From Gillisella vitis (GTDB taxonomy: Bacteria > Pseudomonadota > Alphaproteobacteria > Rhizobiales > Rhizobiaceae), in contig NZ_CP056047.1 of assembly GCF_021559775.1 (NCBI RefSeq), forward strand, positions 3,658,501 to 3,722,500: 64,000 nt of DNA. Direction: 5' to 3'. The position numbers and the translations under genes are program-made. The notes beneath the pieces were generated by a model. That model was not told the DNA's origin and ran no database searches. It saw nothing but the letters and a program-made list of their open reading frames with translations. Of the stretch, positions 43,179 through 52,775 are shown piece after piece. How positions within the stretch are numbered: the stretch's first letter is position 1; each line of letters starts with the position of its first letter.

Positions 43179-44465
43179 TCAAGCCTTGACCATCCGGCAG
43201 AAGAAAAACCCATCCGTGTCGGTTGCGGCAGGGCTTAAGGTCAGGCTTTTGCCATTGGCGGAGATGGGCTTGGCGACAGACGCGCCAAACAGCCCCGTCC
43301 AGCGCTCCAGCATCGGCATCGGCGAAAATTGCGGATGGGCGGCGGTGAAGGCTTCGATCTGCCGGTCGTTTTCCTCTGGCAGCACCGAGCAGGTGACGTA
43401 GATCAACTCACCGCCGGACCGGACATAGGTAGCAGCCTCAGTCAGCGCTTGTTGCTGCTGTTCGATCCGCTCCTGCAAATTGCGGTCGGTCAGCCGCCAT
43501 TTGGTATCGGGCCTGCGCCGCCAGGTGCCGGTGCCGGTGCAGGGGGCATCGACCAGCACCTTGTCGAACCGTCCAGTCAAAGATTGCAGGGCGGCGATCC
43601 GGTCATGGACCTGAATATTATGGGTGCCTGCTCGTTTCAGCCGCTCGATGATCGGCGCCAGCCGCTTGCGGTCGCTATCATAGGCGTGAACCTGACCTTT
43701 ATTGCCCATGGTGGCTGCCATAGCCAGCGTCTTGCCACCGCCGCCTGCGCAGAAATCCAGCACCTGATGACCTTCCGCCGGTTCGACCAGCGCCGAGACG
43801 ATCTGCGACCCCTCGTCCTGAACCTCGAACCAGCCCTTCTGGAAGCCAAGCTCGGCGGTGACATTCGGCAGGCGCGACGGGCCTTCGCCCGGCTCGATGC
43901 GGATGCCGATGGGAGAAATAGTGGCAGGCCTTGCCTGCGTATGCGACAGCGCCTTGAGGACCTTGTCGCGATTGGCCTTCAGCGTGTTGGCGCGCAGATC
44001 GAGGCTGGGACGCACGGCCAGCGCCTGCGCCTCGCGCAGCCAGTCGGCTCCGAACACGGCTTCGAAGGATGGAACCACCCATTCAGGAATATCACCCTGG
44101 ACAAACTGCGGTGCGTCCTCCAGCGTTCGGCTGGAAAAGGCTGCCGACTGTGCCTGCGTCAACGGTGCCGGAGCAAAGCTGTCGCCATCAAGGTCCGCTG
44201 CAAGGCTTTCGGGGGCCATTCCCCATTGCCGCAGCAATACGGCATAGCCGAGGGCGGCAGGGCTGTCGTCATCCATGATATAGGCGTGGGAAAGCTTCAT
44301 GCGCAAGGCGTCATAGACGATATTGCCGATGGCGGCGCGATCACCGGATCCGGCGAAGCGATGCGCCAGGCCCCAATCCTTCAGGGCGTCGGCCACTGGC
44401 CTGCGGCGTGTCTCGATATCGCTCAGAACTTCTATTGCTCCGGCTAGCCGTCCGCCCAAACGCAT
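43179..44465 (-). CDS. RsmB/NOP family RNA (cytosine-5) methyltransferase
   Basis: 428 residues. An N-terminal NusB-like helical part (about 1-140) is followed by the SAM-dependent domain: LDFCAGGGGKTLAMAA binds SAM. KVLVDAPCTGTGTWRRRPD and VTCSVLPEEN carry the two cysteines, the release and the nucleophile cysteine of m5C enzymes. E. coli RsmB (Sun) methylates C967 of 16S rRNA; this one is like the alphaproteobacterial RsmB group. The N-terminal domain is shorter than in E. coli. It acts in the cytoplasm during ribosome assembly. The start is 60 bases or more from any neighbour. Confidence 0.93.
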   Translation of the reverse strand: MRLGGRLAGAIEVLSDIETRRRPVADALKDWGLAHRFAGSGDRAAIGNIVYDALRMKLSHAYIMDDDSPAALGYAVLLRQWGMAPESLAADLDGDSFAPAPLTQAQSAAFSSRTLEDAPQFVQGDIPEWVVPSFEAVFGADWLREAQALAVRPSLDLRANTLKANRDKVLKALSHTQARPATISPIGIRIEPGEGPSRLPNVTAELGFQKGWFEVQDEGSQIVSALVEPAEGHQVLDFCAGGGGKTLAMAATMGNKGQVHAYDSDRKRLAPIIERLKRAGTHNIQVHDRIAALQSLTGRFDKVLVDAPCTGTGTWRRRPDTKWRLTDRNLQERIEQQQQALTEAATYVRSGGELIYVTCSVLPEENDRQIEAFTAAHPQFSPMPMLERWTGLFGASVAKPISANGKSLTLSPAATDTDGFFFCRMVKA

Positions 44466-44632
44466 GGTCTTCTCCTTGGTGATCCATCAGACCTTGCGTG
44501 GTAGCGATGAAATGCCGTTGGGGCAAGCTGCGTTACTGAAGACTACCAAAAAGTGGGGGCAAATTTTCGATAGAAGCAATAGGCATCAGGATAACAGAAC
44601 ACCCTGGCATGGTTTAATCCATCCGCCGTGCT

Positions 44633-44777
44633 TAGGGTTTGTTGAGATTTAGGTCTGGGTGTGGCGAAAACGGTGATTTTCGAGAACCGGAGCGCAGTGT
44701 ACTTGAGTACATGAGCACCGGAAGCGCAGAAAATTGCCGTTTGCAGCCCGACCAGGCCTGAATATCAACAAATCCTA
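44633..44777. repeat. 145-bp imperfect inverted repeat ending in the rlpA stop codon
   Basis: The two halves, 44633 to about 44699 and about 44706 to 44777, are inverted copies with scattered mismatches: TAGGGTTTGTTGA at the left end against TCAACAAATCCTA at the right. Inside, GGTCTGG/CCAGGCC, CGGTGATTTTC/GAAAATTGCCG and CCGG/CCGG form a stem, with the central palindrome TGTACTTGAGTACA. The right edge contains CTA (44775-44777), which on the minus strand is the stop codon of rlpA. The extended stem suggests a mobile palindromic unit of a rhizobial intergenic family, as it is too large and symmetrical for a simple terminator. Confidence 0.8.
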
Positions 44778-45209
44778 GCCGATCAGCTCGTAGCAGACCT
44801 TGGCTGTGCCGCTACCGACCATGCCGATATCGGCGGCGGCTGCCTTTGACAGATCGAGAACCCGGCCCTTGATGAACGGACCGCGATCATTGATCCGCAC
44901 CACGACTGTCTTGCCGTTGTTGCGGTTGGTGACCTTGACCTTGGAGCCGAAGGGCAATGACTTATGAGCGGCTGTAAAGGTCGTAGGGTTCATCCGTTCG
45001 CCAGAAGCAGTGCGCGAGTATAGCGCATACCAGGAAGCGCCACCGCAACCATTTGCTGCAAAGGCCTGGAGAGGGCTGAAAGCAACAAGAGAGGTAATAG
45101 CTGCTGCGATGAGGACTGACCGACTGAGAGGCACCAAGTTTTCGTTTCCCTTTGCTATTTCTGAGATGAAATTTGCGTAGGGAGGCTTAAAGGTGGTCAA
45201 AAATGGCAA
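44775..45209 (-). CDS. rlpA: RlpA-like septal ring lytic transglycosylase family protein
   Basis: 144 residues as drawn from ATG 45209. A GTG at 45134 or TTG at 45137 would give a shorter, cleaner signal ([20 protein letters not shown] ending ALQAFA), so the true start may be there. The mature part is a double-psi beta barrel: [48 protein letters not shown] and [15 protein letters not shown], with the conserved Asp of IxDRGPF. RlpA proteins bind or cut denuded glycan strands at the septum. There is no SPOR domain, unlike E. coli RlpA. The stop codon lies inside the large inverted repeat. Confidence 0.88.
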   Translation of the reverse strand: MPFLTTFKPPYANFISEIAKGNENLVPLSRSVLIAAAITSLVAFSPLQAFAANGCGGASWYALYSRTASGERMNPTTFTAAHKSLPFGSKVKVTNRNNGKTVVVRINDRGPFIKGRVLDLSKAAAADIGMVGSGTAKVCYELIG

Positions 45210-45483
45210 AAAAGTGCCTCAGTCGATCACGGAATGTTACGTTAAGATATATTCGTGATGATAAGGCAAAATTTACTTTTTGGTAGGAATTTAGAAAAAC
45301 TGTTTAAAAACAGCCTAAAAACGCAATAATATTGCGAGCTATGTGATTTTGAATCGATCACAAAATATTTTTCCCTTGGCTCTAAAAATTACACATCAAA
45401 CGCGGGGGTAAGTCGGCAAATATGGCGAAATCGGCGCAATTTTTGAGCGAAATAGGGCGCAATTCAGGAATGAATGTGCTTGC
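45210..45483. other. AT-rich gene-free gap upstream of rlpA
   Basis: This 274-base stretch is AT-rich and holds no coding frame with a start and ribosome site. It is probably the rlpA promoter region, and it also contains the 3' end of the SDR transcript. Confidence 0.4.
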
Positions 45484-46356
45484 CTACCCCCGCCAGCGGC
45501 CTGAAGACCAGAGTTGGCTGAGAGAAACCCGGTAGTCGGGATAGGCAAAGGCAAAGCCCAGCGCCTGGACCTTGGCATTCATTACCCGCTTGTTCTCACC
45601 GTAAAAGGACCGCGCCATCGGCGACAGTTCTGCTGTTTCGAAGGCCTGTTCCGGCGGCGGCTCTACCCCCATCAGCCGGGCAGCCTCTGCCACCACATCC
45701 TGCGGCGGGGCGGGTTCGTGGTCGGTGATATTGAAGATCCCCTGCTCGTTTCGCGCGGCCAGAAACCAGGTCGCGGCGGCAATATCTTCGACGCGGATCC
45801 GGTTGAACACCTGATCCTTTTTCACCAGACGCCGGGCCGTGCCTTCGGCCATGTTGACAAGACCATTGCGACCCGGCCCGTAAATGCCTGACAGCCGCAG
45901 TGTCGAGAGCGGCACACCTGCCGCAAGCGCGGCTCTCCCCCAGGCCTGTTCTGCCTCCACCCGCTCTTTGGAACGCACCGAGACAGGCTTGCAGACCGTG
46001 TCTTCATCCACCCATGCACCCTGATGGTCGCCATAGACGCCGACGGTCGACAAATAGGCCAGCCATTGCACTTTGGGCATCCATGTCTTCAGCTCGCCCT
46101 GCGTCAACCGCAGCAGAGGGTCGCCGTCGCTGCCTGGAGCAATTGACTGGACGACATGCGTGGCGCAGGCCATGGCCTGGATGATCTCGTCTGAAAGACG
46201 TTGGCCGTCAAAAACCAGCGGTTCGATGCCGAGATCGCTCAAAGCCTTGGCCTTGGCCGGTGAGCGCGTCGTGCCACTGACGGGAATGCCCTGCTGGATA
46301 AAGTGCTGGCCAATTGCCTTGCCGGAATATCCGGCGCCAAAAATCATCAGTCTCAT
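45484..46356 (-). CDS. SDR-type NAD(P)-dependent oxidoreductase/epimerase (YeeZ-like)
   Basis: 290 residues from ATG 46356, whose ATGA overlaps the queG stop. [19 protein letters not shown] is the Rossmann dinucleotide motif (GxGxxG variant GAGYSG), and [20 protein letters not shown] has the S-x(n)-Y active-site pattern of extended SDR enzymes, although the usual YxxxK lysine is not obvious. The region [22 protein letters not shown] resembles the sugar nucleotide epimerase-like SDR group that includes E. coli YeeZ. The substrate is unknown. It is translated together with queG, so its expression follows tRNA queuosine maturation, though a common pathway is not implied. Confidence 0.87.
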   Translation of the reverse strand: MRLMIFGAGYSGKAIGQHFIQQGIPVSGTTRSPAKAKALSDLGIEPLVFDGQRLSDEIIQAMACATHVVQSIAPGSDGDPLLRLTQGELKTWMPKVQWLAYLSTVGVYGDHQGAWVDEDTVCKPVSVRSKERVEAEQAWGRAALAAGVPLSTLRLSGIYGPGRNGLVNMAEGTARRLVKKDQVFNRIRVEDIAAATWFLAARNEQGIFNITDHEPAPPQDVVAEAARLMGVEPPPEQAFETAELSPMARSFYGENKRVMNAKVQALGFAFAYPDYRVSLSQLWSSGRWRG

Positions 46357-47525
46357 GGGGTCACTCCGGCTGCTATCCATTCCGCCCTGACATCGCTATC
46401 GGGCTCATTGTCTCTATAATGTGCGAGGTCGCGAAACGCCTGCGGCGGCATGAGGCGCGACAGCGCCCAGACGGCCATGCCACGCACATCCGGTGAGGCA
46501 TCGGCGAGCAGGCCCAGGCAGGGCGTGATCAGCGTTGACAGTCCCGAATTGCCGGCCGCGATCAGCACATTGCGCACAAACCTGTCACGTCCGATCCGCT
46601 TGACCGGCGAACCGCTGAAATGGCTGCGGAAGCCTGGATCGTCAAGGGTGAGGAAAAAGGCGATGTCAGGTGCCATCAGGTCTTCGCGGGCCTGAAGCTT
46701 GATCTCCTGCGTCTGCGCCGCAAACTTGTTCCAGGGACAGGCGGCCAGACAATCGTCGCAACCATAGATCCGGTTGCCGAAGGCTGGGCGTAGGTCGCGA
46801 TCGATCACGCCCTTATGCTCGATGGTGAGATAAGAGATGCAGCGGCGGGCATCGATCTGGTAGGGGGCAGGGAAGGCCGATGTCGGGCAGGCGTCGAGAC
46901 AGGCGCGGCAGGAGCCGCAATGGTCGCGCTCCGCTGCGTCCAGTTCCAGCTCGGCTGTGGTGAACAGGCTGCCGAGAAACAGCCAGGAGCCGTAATCGCG
47001 GCTGACCAGATTGGTATGCTTGCCCTGCCAGCCAAGCCCGGCAGCAGCGGCCAGCGGCTTTTCCATGACAGGGGCTGTATCGACGAAGACTTTTACATCC
47101 TCACCGGCCCGGGCGGCAAAGCGGGTGGCGATTTCCTTCAGCTTGCCCTTGATGATGTCGTGATAATCACGGTTGCGGGCGTAGACGGAGATCGCTGCCT
47201 TGTCGGGCTGCGCCTGTAGGTAGCGCGGATCGGTCTCAGGGCCGTAATTCAGGCCGAACATCACGATGGAGCGAACCTGCGGCCACAGCACTTTCGGATC
47301 GCCGCGCCGCTCGCGCGTTTCCTCCATCCAGGCCATGGTCCCGTGATAGCCAGCGTCCACGAACTCCATCAGCCGGGCAGGGGCCTGGGGAATGCTCTGC
47401 GGCCCGGTGATCCGACAGAGATCAAAACCCTTGTCAGCCGATTCCTGGCGGATGAAGGCGGAAAGCTTTGCGGCCCGGGCCTTGGCCTTTTCCGCCGTCC
47501 GCTCGGGGTTGCTTTCCTTGACCAT
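46353..47525 (-). CDS. queG: epoxyqueuosine reductase QueG
   Basis: 390 residues. The B12-binding N-terminal part includes the catalytic Asp in [24 protein letters not shown]. Two 4Fe-4S clusters follow: [13 protein letters not shown] and [11 protein letters not shown] (the second set is CxxCxxxCP). A HEAT-like tail (about 310-390) helps tRNA binding. The enzyme reduces epoxyqueuosine to queuosine in the anticodon loop of tRNAs for Tyr, His, Asn and Asp, the last step of Q synthesis, with cobalamin. It is followed by the SDR gene (four-base overlap) and preceded by a GST gene on the same strand. Confidence 0.97.
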   Translation of the reverse strand: MVKESNPERTAEKAKARAAKLSAFIRQESADKGFDLCRITGPQSIPQAPARLMEFVDAGYHGTMAWMEETRERRGDPKVLWPQVRSIVMFGLNYGPETDPRYLQAQPDKAAISVYARNRDYHDIIKGKLKEIATRFAARAGEDVKVFVDTAPVMEKPLAAAAGLGWQGKHTNLVSRDYGSWLFLGSLFTTAELELDAAERDHCGSCRACLDACPTSAFPAPYQIDARRCISYLTIEHKGVIDRDLRPAFGNRIYGCDDCLAACPWNKFAAQTQEIKLQAREDLMAPDIAFFLTLDDPGFRSHFSGSPVKRIGRDRFVRNVLIAAGNSGLSTLITPCLGLLADASPDVRGMAVWALSRLMPPQAFRDLAHYRDNEPDSDVRAEWIAAGVTP

Positions 47526-47536
47526 GGTGTTTTCCG

Positions 47537-48229
47537 TCAGAAATCCAGATCCGCATAGTGGGAAACAGGGGTGAGGCCACGCACCCGCTCGGCCAGCAGC
47601 GGTCGGAACGACGGGCGCGATTTCAGCCGCTGATACCAGTCCTTGGCAATCGGTGATTCCGCCCAGTCGATCTCGCCAAGGTAATCCAGCACCGATATCG
47701 CCGCACCGGCAGCAAGATCGCCATAGCTGAGCCGGTCGCCCGCCAGCCAGGTGCGCGAGCCAGCCAGCCAGCTCAGATATTTCATGTGCTGGCGAATATT
47801 GCCACGGGCGGTGCGCAGCACCTTGGAATCCGGTGCGCCGCCACCAAGCCCGTTGGGGATCTGCAATTTGAACACCCGCTCACGGGCCAGTGGCCGGGTG
47901 ACGTCTTGTTCCATCTTTTGCAGGAACCAGTCCACCAGCCGTCGGATTTCGGCGCGCTGGAAGGGGTCTTCGGCCAAGAGCCGACGGTCCCGCTTCAAGA
48001 CGCCATGGGTTTCGTCCAGGAATTCCGATATGACCGTGCAGCCACACAGCGTGCGCATATTGTCATCGACATAGACGGGCAGGGTGCCAGCGGGATTGAG
48101 GGTGAGAAATTCCCGGCGCTTTTCCCAGGTCTGTTCTTCGACCAGATCTGCCTGAAAACCGTATTCCGACAGGATCAATCGGACAAAGCGGGACGTGGTT
48201 GACATCGGATGGTGATACAAAGTGGGCAT
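47537..48229 (-). CDS. glutathione S-transferase family protein
   Basis: 230 residues from ATG 48229 ([18 protein letters not shown]); a longer frame upstream lacks a good ribosome site. The thioredoxin-like N-domain has the GSH-binding serine-type start ([21 protein letters not shown]) and [19 protein letters not shown]. The helical C-domain has [25 protein letters not shown], the typical N-capping D. It is probably a cytosolic GSH-dependent enzyme of detoxification or disulphide metabolism; the substrate is not predictable. The gene lies 11 bases upstream of queG on the same strand, and a common transcript is likely. Confidence 0.92.
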   Translation of the reverse strand: MPTLYHHPMSTTSRFVRLILSEYGFQADLVEEQTWEKRREFLTLNPAGTLPVYVDDNMRTLCGCTVISEFLDETHGVLKRDRRLLAEDPFQRAEIRRLVDWFLQKMEQDVTRPLARERVFKLQIPNGLGGGAPDSKVLRTARGNIRQHMKYLSWLAGSRTWLAGDRLSYGDLAAGAAISVLDYLGEIDWAESPIAKDWYQRLKSRPSFRPLLAERVRGLTPVSHYADLDF

Positions 48230-48402
48230 TGATGGGGCACTGTTCCGGTTGGGGGCGATGATCGGGGCTGTCTGGTTTCTCTTGGCTGGCCATTCCATCT
48301 GGCCATAACATCTGGCCAGGGGGCCAACCTTGCGTCTATAGGAATTTCATTCCGTCATACAAGCGAATCGCTTTCCTTGTCACGCCTATCAAAGGACAAT
48401 CC

Positions 48403-49209
48403 ATGGAAGATCAATCGATCGTCAGCGCCCTTCTTCTCGGTCTTATCGAGGGCCTTACGGAATTCATCCCGGTGTCTTCGACGGCGCATGTGCTGTTGGC
48501 CGGCCATTTTCTCGGCTTCAAATCGCCCGGAAACACCTTTGCAGTGCTGATTCAGCTCGGTGCCATTCTTGCTATTTTGGCTGTCTATATCCAGAAATTG
48601 CTGGGGATTGCGCTGTCTTTGCCCAGCAATCCCAAAAGCCGCCATTTCGTCCTGGCTGTGCTGGTGGCTTTCCTGCCCGCCGCCATTATCGGCGCGCTGG
48701 CCCATGACTTCATCAAGGCCGTGCTGTTTGAAACCCCGATGCTGATCTGCGTGATGCTGATCCTGGGCGGGGTAATTCTTCTGTGGGTTGATCGGATGAC
48801 GTTCAATCCCCGCTATACCGACGTCATGGATTATCCGCTGTCACTGGCTCTGAAGATCGGCCTGTTCCAGTGCCTGGCGATGATTCCCGGCACATCACGT
48901 TCGGGCGCAACCATTGTCGGCTCGCTGCTGATGGGGACAGATAAGCGTTCGGCTGCCGAGTTTTCGTTTTTCCTGGCGATGCCGACCATGCTGGGGGCCT
49001 TCGTGCTGGATCTCTACAAGAACCGCAATGCACTCAGCATGGATGACGGCCTGCTGATCGGCGTCGGCTTCCTTGCGGCGTTCATTTCGGCGCTGTTTGT
49101 GGTGCGTGGACTGCTCGATTTCGTCTCCCGCCGCGGCTATGCACCCTTTGCCTGGTGGCGGATAGCCGTCGGCGTCGTGGGCCTGATTGGCCTTCTGGTC
49201 TGGGGATAA
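48403..49209 (+). CDS. uppP: undecaprenyl-diphosphatase UppP (BacA)
   Basis: 268 residues, about eight membrane helices. The catalytic regions are [20 protein letters not shown] (with the EFxPVSSxxH motif) and the second half [23 protein letters not shown] (PGxSRSGxT), holding the essential Glu, Ser and Arg residues. UppP removes a phosphate from undecaprenyl diphosphate so the lipid carrier can be reused in cell wall synthesis; it gives bacitracin resistance when overproduced. It is a single gene between the GST and small-peptide genes, transcribed on its own. Confidence 0.98.
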   Translation: MEDQSIVSALLLGLIEGLTEFIPVSSTAHVLLAGHFLGFKSPGNTFAVLIQLGAILAILAVYIQKLLGIALSLPSNPKSRHFVLAVLVAFLPAAIIGALAHDFIKAVLFETPMLICVMLILGGVILLWVDRMTFNPRYTDVMDYPLSLALKIGLFQCLAMIPGTSRSGATIVGSLLMGTDKRSAAEFSFFLAMPTMLGAFVLDLYKNRNALSMDDGLLIGVGFLAAFISALFVVRGLLDFVSRRGYAPFAWWRIAVGVVGLIGLLVWG

Positions 49210-49299
49210 GACAAACCCAAGGGGCCCCTTTGCTTTGAGGGGCCTGCCCATCCTGTGGCGCGTCGTCAAACGATTGGCGGCGTGACGCACACGAATTCC

Positions 49300-49343
49300 T
49301 ACAGCGCCGCGTGTTTTATGAACGCACGGCGCTGTAGTGTTTT
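49300..49343. terminator. palindromic terminator-like hairpin downstream of uppP
   Basis: TACAGCGCCG (49300-49309) is a perfect inverse of CGGCGCTGTA (49327-49336) with 17 bases between, then TTTTTC. I recall related palindromes in Rhizobiaceae intergenic gaps, so it could be a repeat used as a bidirectional terminator. It lies about 90 bases beyond uppP. Confidence 0.65.
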
Positions 49344-49482
49344 TCAGAGAAAAATGGAAACGCGCTTCCAGAAACGTAAACGAGAGAAACTATCTCTTTG
49401 TTTTACGCATAGCCTGATAGAAAACCGCTTTTTACGGTTCCCGGAAAGGGTCTATGACGGGGAACAGGATGACCCGCAGGTC

Positions 49483-49635
49483 TCAGCGGGCAATCGAGCC
49501 CGTGCTGCAAGGGTCAACACCGTAGGCGGGTGCGCAATTGCCCTTACGAGCTGCGACCGTCGAGGGAGCGACGAAGGAACCTGCGATGACAACCAATGCC
49601 GCACACGCAAAAAACAGTGCGATAGATTTGCCCAT
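49483..49635 (-). CDS. small exported peptide of 50 residues, not recognised
   Basis: This short frame is easy to overlook. It starts at ATG 49635 with GAGG ten bases upstream and ends at TGA 49483. The N-terminus MGKSIALFFACAALVVIA is a signal peptide with a likely cleavage site near VAA. The mature peptide of about 20-25 residues is RKGNCAPAYGVDPCSTGSIA, with two cysteines that could pair. Coding evidence is a good ribosome site, a clean signal and a clear stop. It lies convergent to uppP with a palindromic terminator between them. Small cysteine-bearing peptides of this kind occur in other rhizobia from memory; function unknown. Confidence 0.72.
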   Translation of the reverse strand: MGKSIALFFACAALVVIAGSFVAPSTVAARKGNCAPAYGVDPCSTGSIAR

Positions 49636-49943
49636 GAAATCAGTACCTCAGAAGAATGTGAAATGGCGGGTGCGAAGAACGCTGGCCCCATGCATTGATC
49701 CGTCTTTACGCATGGCCCACCTCAACATCAATAGCGGAATGTGCTGAATTGGCAGTTAATGAAACTAATTAATTTCTGCGTCTTTTGTGCAACGCCGACA
49801 CATGGCCCGCGCCGCACTGGAGACTAAGCTTGCCATTGCGGTAAAGCTGGGTTTCGCTTTTCCTGGATCAAAACAAGCCTCTTTTCATGCGCCGTATGGG
49901 GCGCATGAACGATTCTAAAGAGTGATTCTCAATCCGATGCCGA
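49636..49943. other. gene-free gap between small peptide and NDUFA9-like gene
   Basis: No coding region is seen. A hairpin (CATGCGCC at 49886-49893 with GGCGCATG at 49900-49907) could end the NDUFA9-like transcript on the minus strand. The small peptide's promoter should also lie here. Confidence 0.5.
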
Positions 49944-50921
49944 TCAGGCTGCCTTGCCGGAGCGGCTATATTGTCCATGCGGACGGAAATGGATGAGATA
50001 GGAGGGCAGCACGGCGGCAACAGCTGTCGGCGTAATACCAAGGGCTGTGAGCGTCCTGCCTTCCTTTTTGGCGGCTTCGGAGACCACGTTATCACTTTTC
50101 AGCAGCGTCAGCTGATCATTGGTCAGCGGCGGTGTGATCAGCGGAATAGCCGAGGCGACGGAGGCAAGCAGCGAAGCGATACCGAAGGGCAGCGACACCA
50201 GCGGATTGGTGCGGTCGATAACCCGCAGCATTTCCTCAAGACATTGCCGGAAGGTCAGAACTTCCGGTCCGCCCAGCTCAAAGAGACCGGCAGCCACCTT
50301 GCCGTCGACGGCTTTGGCCACGGCTTCGGCCACGTCTTCGACGAAGACCGGCTGGAATTTCGTCTTGCCGCCGCCGATCAAGGGTAGGACGGGCGACAGG
50401 CGGGCCATTGCGGCAAACTTGTTGAAGAAGCTGTCCTCGGGGCCGAAAACGATGGATGGCCGAAGGATGACCGCGCCCGGCGCGACCTGGCGGATGGCAT
50501 CTTCGCCACGGCCCTTGCTGGCTGCGTAGCTGGAAGCCGATTTCGCATCGGCGCCAATGGCCGAGATATGCACCAGCCTGGCACCTGCAGCGGTTGCTGC
50601 TTCAGCCACGGCACGGGCACCGAAATCCTGCACGGCGTCGAACTTGTTGCGGCCTGATTCCAGCAGGATGCCGACGCAATTGACGACAACCGATGCGCCT
50701 TCAACAGCCTTTGCGACGCTGTCGCGGTAGCGCAGATTGGCCTGGGACAGCGAAATCTGTCCGACATTGCCGAACGGCAGCACGAAACCCGCCAGATCGG
50801 GGCGGCGCACGGCGACGCGCACCCGGTAACCGCGCTGCGCCAGCACCCGCACCACATGCCTGCCCACGAATCCGGAGCCTCCGAAAACGGTAACGAGCGG
50901 CGGAAGATTTGCGAACGTCAT
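49944..50921 (-). CDS. NDUFA9-like NAD(P)-binding complex I-associated protein
   Basis: 325 residues. The N-terminus LVTVFGGSGFVGRHVVRVLAQRGYRVRVAVRRPD has the Rossmann GGxGFxG motif of atypical SDR proteins. HISAIGADAKSASSYAASKGRGEDAIR and LRPSIVFGPEDSFFNKFA are typical of the NDUFA9 family, a nucleotide-binding accessory subunit of complex I in alphaproteobacteria and mitochondria. A cytoplasmic or membrane-edge position and stabilisation of complex I are family-based inferences. The last 60 residues are hydrophobic and may contact the membrane. The gene is alone, leading away from the DUF1330 gene. Confidence 0.9.
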   Translation of the reverse strand: MTFANLPPLVTVFGGSGFVGRHVVRVLAQRGYRVRVAVRRPDLAGFVLPFGNVGQISLSQANLRYRDSVAKAVEGASVVVNCVGILLESGRNKFDAVQDFGARAVAEAATAAGARLVHISAIGADAKSASSYAASKGRGEDAIRQVAPGAVILRPSIVFGPEDSFFNKFAAMARLSPVLPLIGGGKTKFQPVFVEDVAEAVAKAVDGKVAAGLFELGGPEVLTFRQCLEEMLRVIDRTNPLVSLPFGIASLLASVASAIPLITPPLTNDQLTLLKSDNVVSEAAKKEGRTLTALGITPTAVAAVLPSYLIHFRPHGQYSRSGKAA

Positions 50922-51074
50922 AGAGTGCTCCTGCGGATCGGAATATCAGACCAATTCATCAGCTGTCTCATATCGCTAATGCGCAGCGAGGTGAAGCAGA
51001 ATCATGCTGTCCCATGTCTTGGGCAAGAGTTAATGTCTGGGACCAGAGTTAATAGAACCGCTTTGAAACTGGGA

Positions 51075-51365
51075 TCAAAGGTTGCCTTCGACCAGAACAA
51101 TCTCGCCGTCGGCGACTTCCTGGCGGATCTTGACGGCGGCCTGATATTCCGGTGAGTGATAGCAATCATAAGCGGCCTGAAAGGACGGAAACTCGATGAC
51201 CACGTTGCGGGCCCGGCTTTGGCCTTCCACGGCATCCGTCTTGCCGCCACGGGCCAGAAAGACAGCGCCGAAACGCTCAAAAGCCGGCTTTGCCGTCGAG
51301 ACGTAATCCTTGTAGCGTTCCGCATCACGCACATCGACGCGCGCGATCCAATATCCCTTTGCCAT
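51075..51365 (-). CDS. DUF1330 family protein
   Basis: 96 residues from ATG 51365, preceded by AGAGG at a good distance; a TTG one codon earlier is less likely. The sequence AKGYWIARVDVRDAERYKDYV and the closing FPSFQAAYDCYHSPEYQAAVKIR are characteristic of this ferredoxin-like (dimeric alpha/beta barrel) family. The family is related to EthD and antibiotic biosynthesis monooxygenase folds. No function is established; members turn up as stress or metabolite proteins. It is a stand-alone gene flanked by the beta-helix gene in the opposite direction. Confidence 0.9.
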   Translation of the reverse strand: MAKGYWIARVDVRDAERYKDYVSTAKPAFERFGAVFLARGGKTDAVEGQSRARNVVIEFPSFQAAYDCYHSPEYQAAVKIRQEVADGEIVLVEGNL

Positions 51366-51571
51366 CAAATCACCTCTTTCGGTTTCTCTTTGGTGATCGG
51401 CGAATTTTGCGGCAAGGTCAAGCCACCAGTATGGGCGGCCTATGGGCGAGCGGACGGAAAGGGTGCATGCGCGATGTCTTGGGGCCTTGGCTTTGGCCGC
51501 AAGAATGAGGCATTGTCAAATCCAGCGCGACGGCCAGCCCGTCTGGGTCGCCAATCGGAGACGAGGTCAAG

Positions 51572-52756
51572 GTGGGCAATATTAGCAACCTGATACGCAA
51601 TGAAATGAGCAGGGAGATCAACAGGCTTCCAAAGCTCACGCCGGTCCTGTTGTTTTTCCTGTTGTCCGTTCCTTTGCTGCCGGTCCCCTTTACCACCGTC
51701 TCGCTGATGGAAGGCAGTGTGTTCGCGGCCTCCGCGCCTGCTGCCAGCCATGGCGCGCTTGCCAAGCCCTGCGCTCCCTCCGTCTATGATGCGCTGCGCG
51801 ACACGCCGCTTGAGGCCGAAAGCGTCTTGCGTTTGGCCTGCAAGGTTGAGTTGACCCATGACGATCTGGTGATGCAAAACCTGGAATTGCTGGGGGCCGA
51901 TGCCAGCGGTGTCAGTATCGATTGCCATGGCGGTGTTATTGGCCTTCCGGGAAGCGTGCCGAAGGGCGCGCCGCCCACCATCCGCATTGCCTCGCTGCGC
52001 AAGGATGATGGGAGCTGGAGCGTTCCGCACGACATCGTGATCCGCAATTGCAAGATCTACGGTTCCATCCACATCATGGGGCTTGGCGCCAATGGCGAGG
52101 CGGAGTTGGTGCGGCAATCCTCGCTCAATCGCAATCATACCGAATATGCCCAGTCGGTCGCACCGTCCGGTATCGTGCTGGACACTCTGTCGATTGTCGC
52201 CGATGGCCCGATCCCGCTCTATGTCGCGCCTGGTGTCACCCATGTGACTCTCTCGCACTCAACCATCCAGGGGCAGACCAAGGGATCGGCGATCTATCTC
52301 GATGCGGAGACCGCGCATAACACCATTTCAGGCAATAGTTTCGAACTGGCGACGCGAAGCCGCGAAATGATCGCGGTGGACGGATCGGCGCATAATGTCA
52401 TCGAAGCCAATAGCTTCGCCAATGCGCAGCATGGCGGTATTTTTCTCTATCGCAATTGCGGCGAGGGCGGCACGATTCGTCACCAGACCCCGCAGCATAA
52501 CCGGATCGCCGATAATAAATTCACCTACCAGGACGCTTTTCGCCCGCGCCCGGCCATCTGGCTGAATGCTCGGGAGGCCTGGCGCAATCTCTATTGCTAC
52601 CAGGACCCGCCGGCCCCTTTCGGTAGCGGTGCCGACAACCACAGCTTTGCGGATTTCAATACTGTCAGCGGCAACCAGATCATTGGTGGGGACGCCGACC
52701 TGATCCGCGACAATGGCCAAAACAATGTGCTAAGCGGCAATGGCATCAAGCCTTGA
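51572..52756 (+). CDS. exported right-handed parallel beta-helix protein
   Basis: 394 residues, GTG start at 51572 preceded by GAGG; ATG 51605 is an alternative. A signal or membrane segment lies at 25-45 (VLLFFLLSVPLLPVPFTTV). The rest is made of repeating short strands with asparagine turns: IVIRNCKIYGSIHIMG, HVTLSHSTIQG, HNTISGNSF, HNVIEANSFANAQHGGIFLYRNC and NTVSGNQIIGGD. This is the pattern of pectate-lyase-like beta helices, typical of polysaccharide lyases, mannuronan epimerases and surface binding proteins. The catalytic residues are not identifiable. Some cysteines may form disulphides. A role in exopolysaccharide or plant glycan handling is possible but not shown. Confidence 0.85.
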   Translation: MGNISNLIRNEMSREINRLPKLTPVLLFFLLSVPLLPVPFTTVSLMEGSVFAASAPAASHGALAKPCAPSVYDALRDTPLEAESVLRLACKVELTHDDLVMQNLELLGADASGVSIDCHGGVIGLPGSVPKGAPPTIRIASLRKDDGSWSVPHDIVIRNCKIYGSIHIMGLGANGEAELVRQSSLNRNHTEYAQSVAPSGIVLDTLSIVADGPIPLYVAPGVTHVTLSHSTIQGQTKGSAIYLDAETAHNTISGNSFELATRSREMIAVDGSAHNVIEANSFANAQHGGIFLYRNCGEGGTIRHQTPQHNRIADNKFTYQDAFRPRPAIWLNAREAWRNLYCYQDPPAPFGSGADNHSFADFNTVSGNQIIGGDADLIRDNGQNNVLSGNGIKP

Positions 52757-52775
52757 GGACAGTTCCTCATAGACG

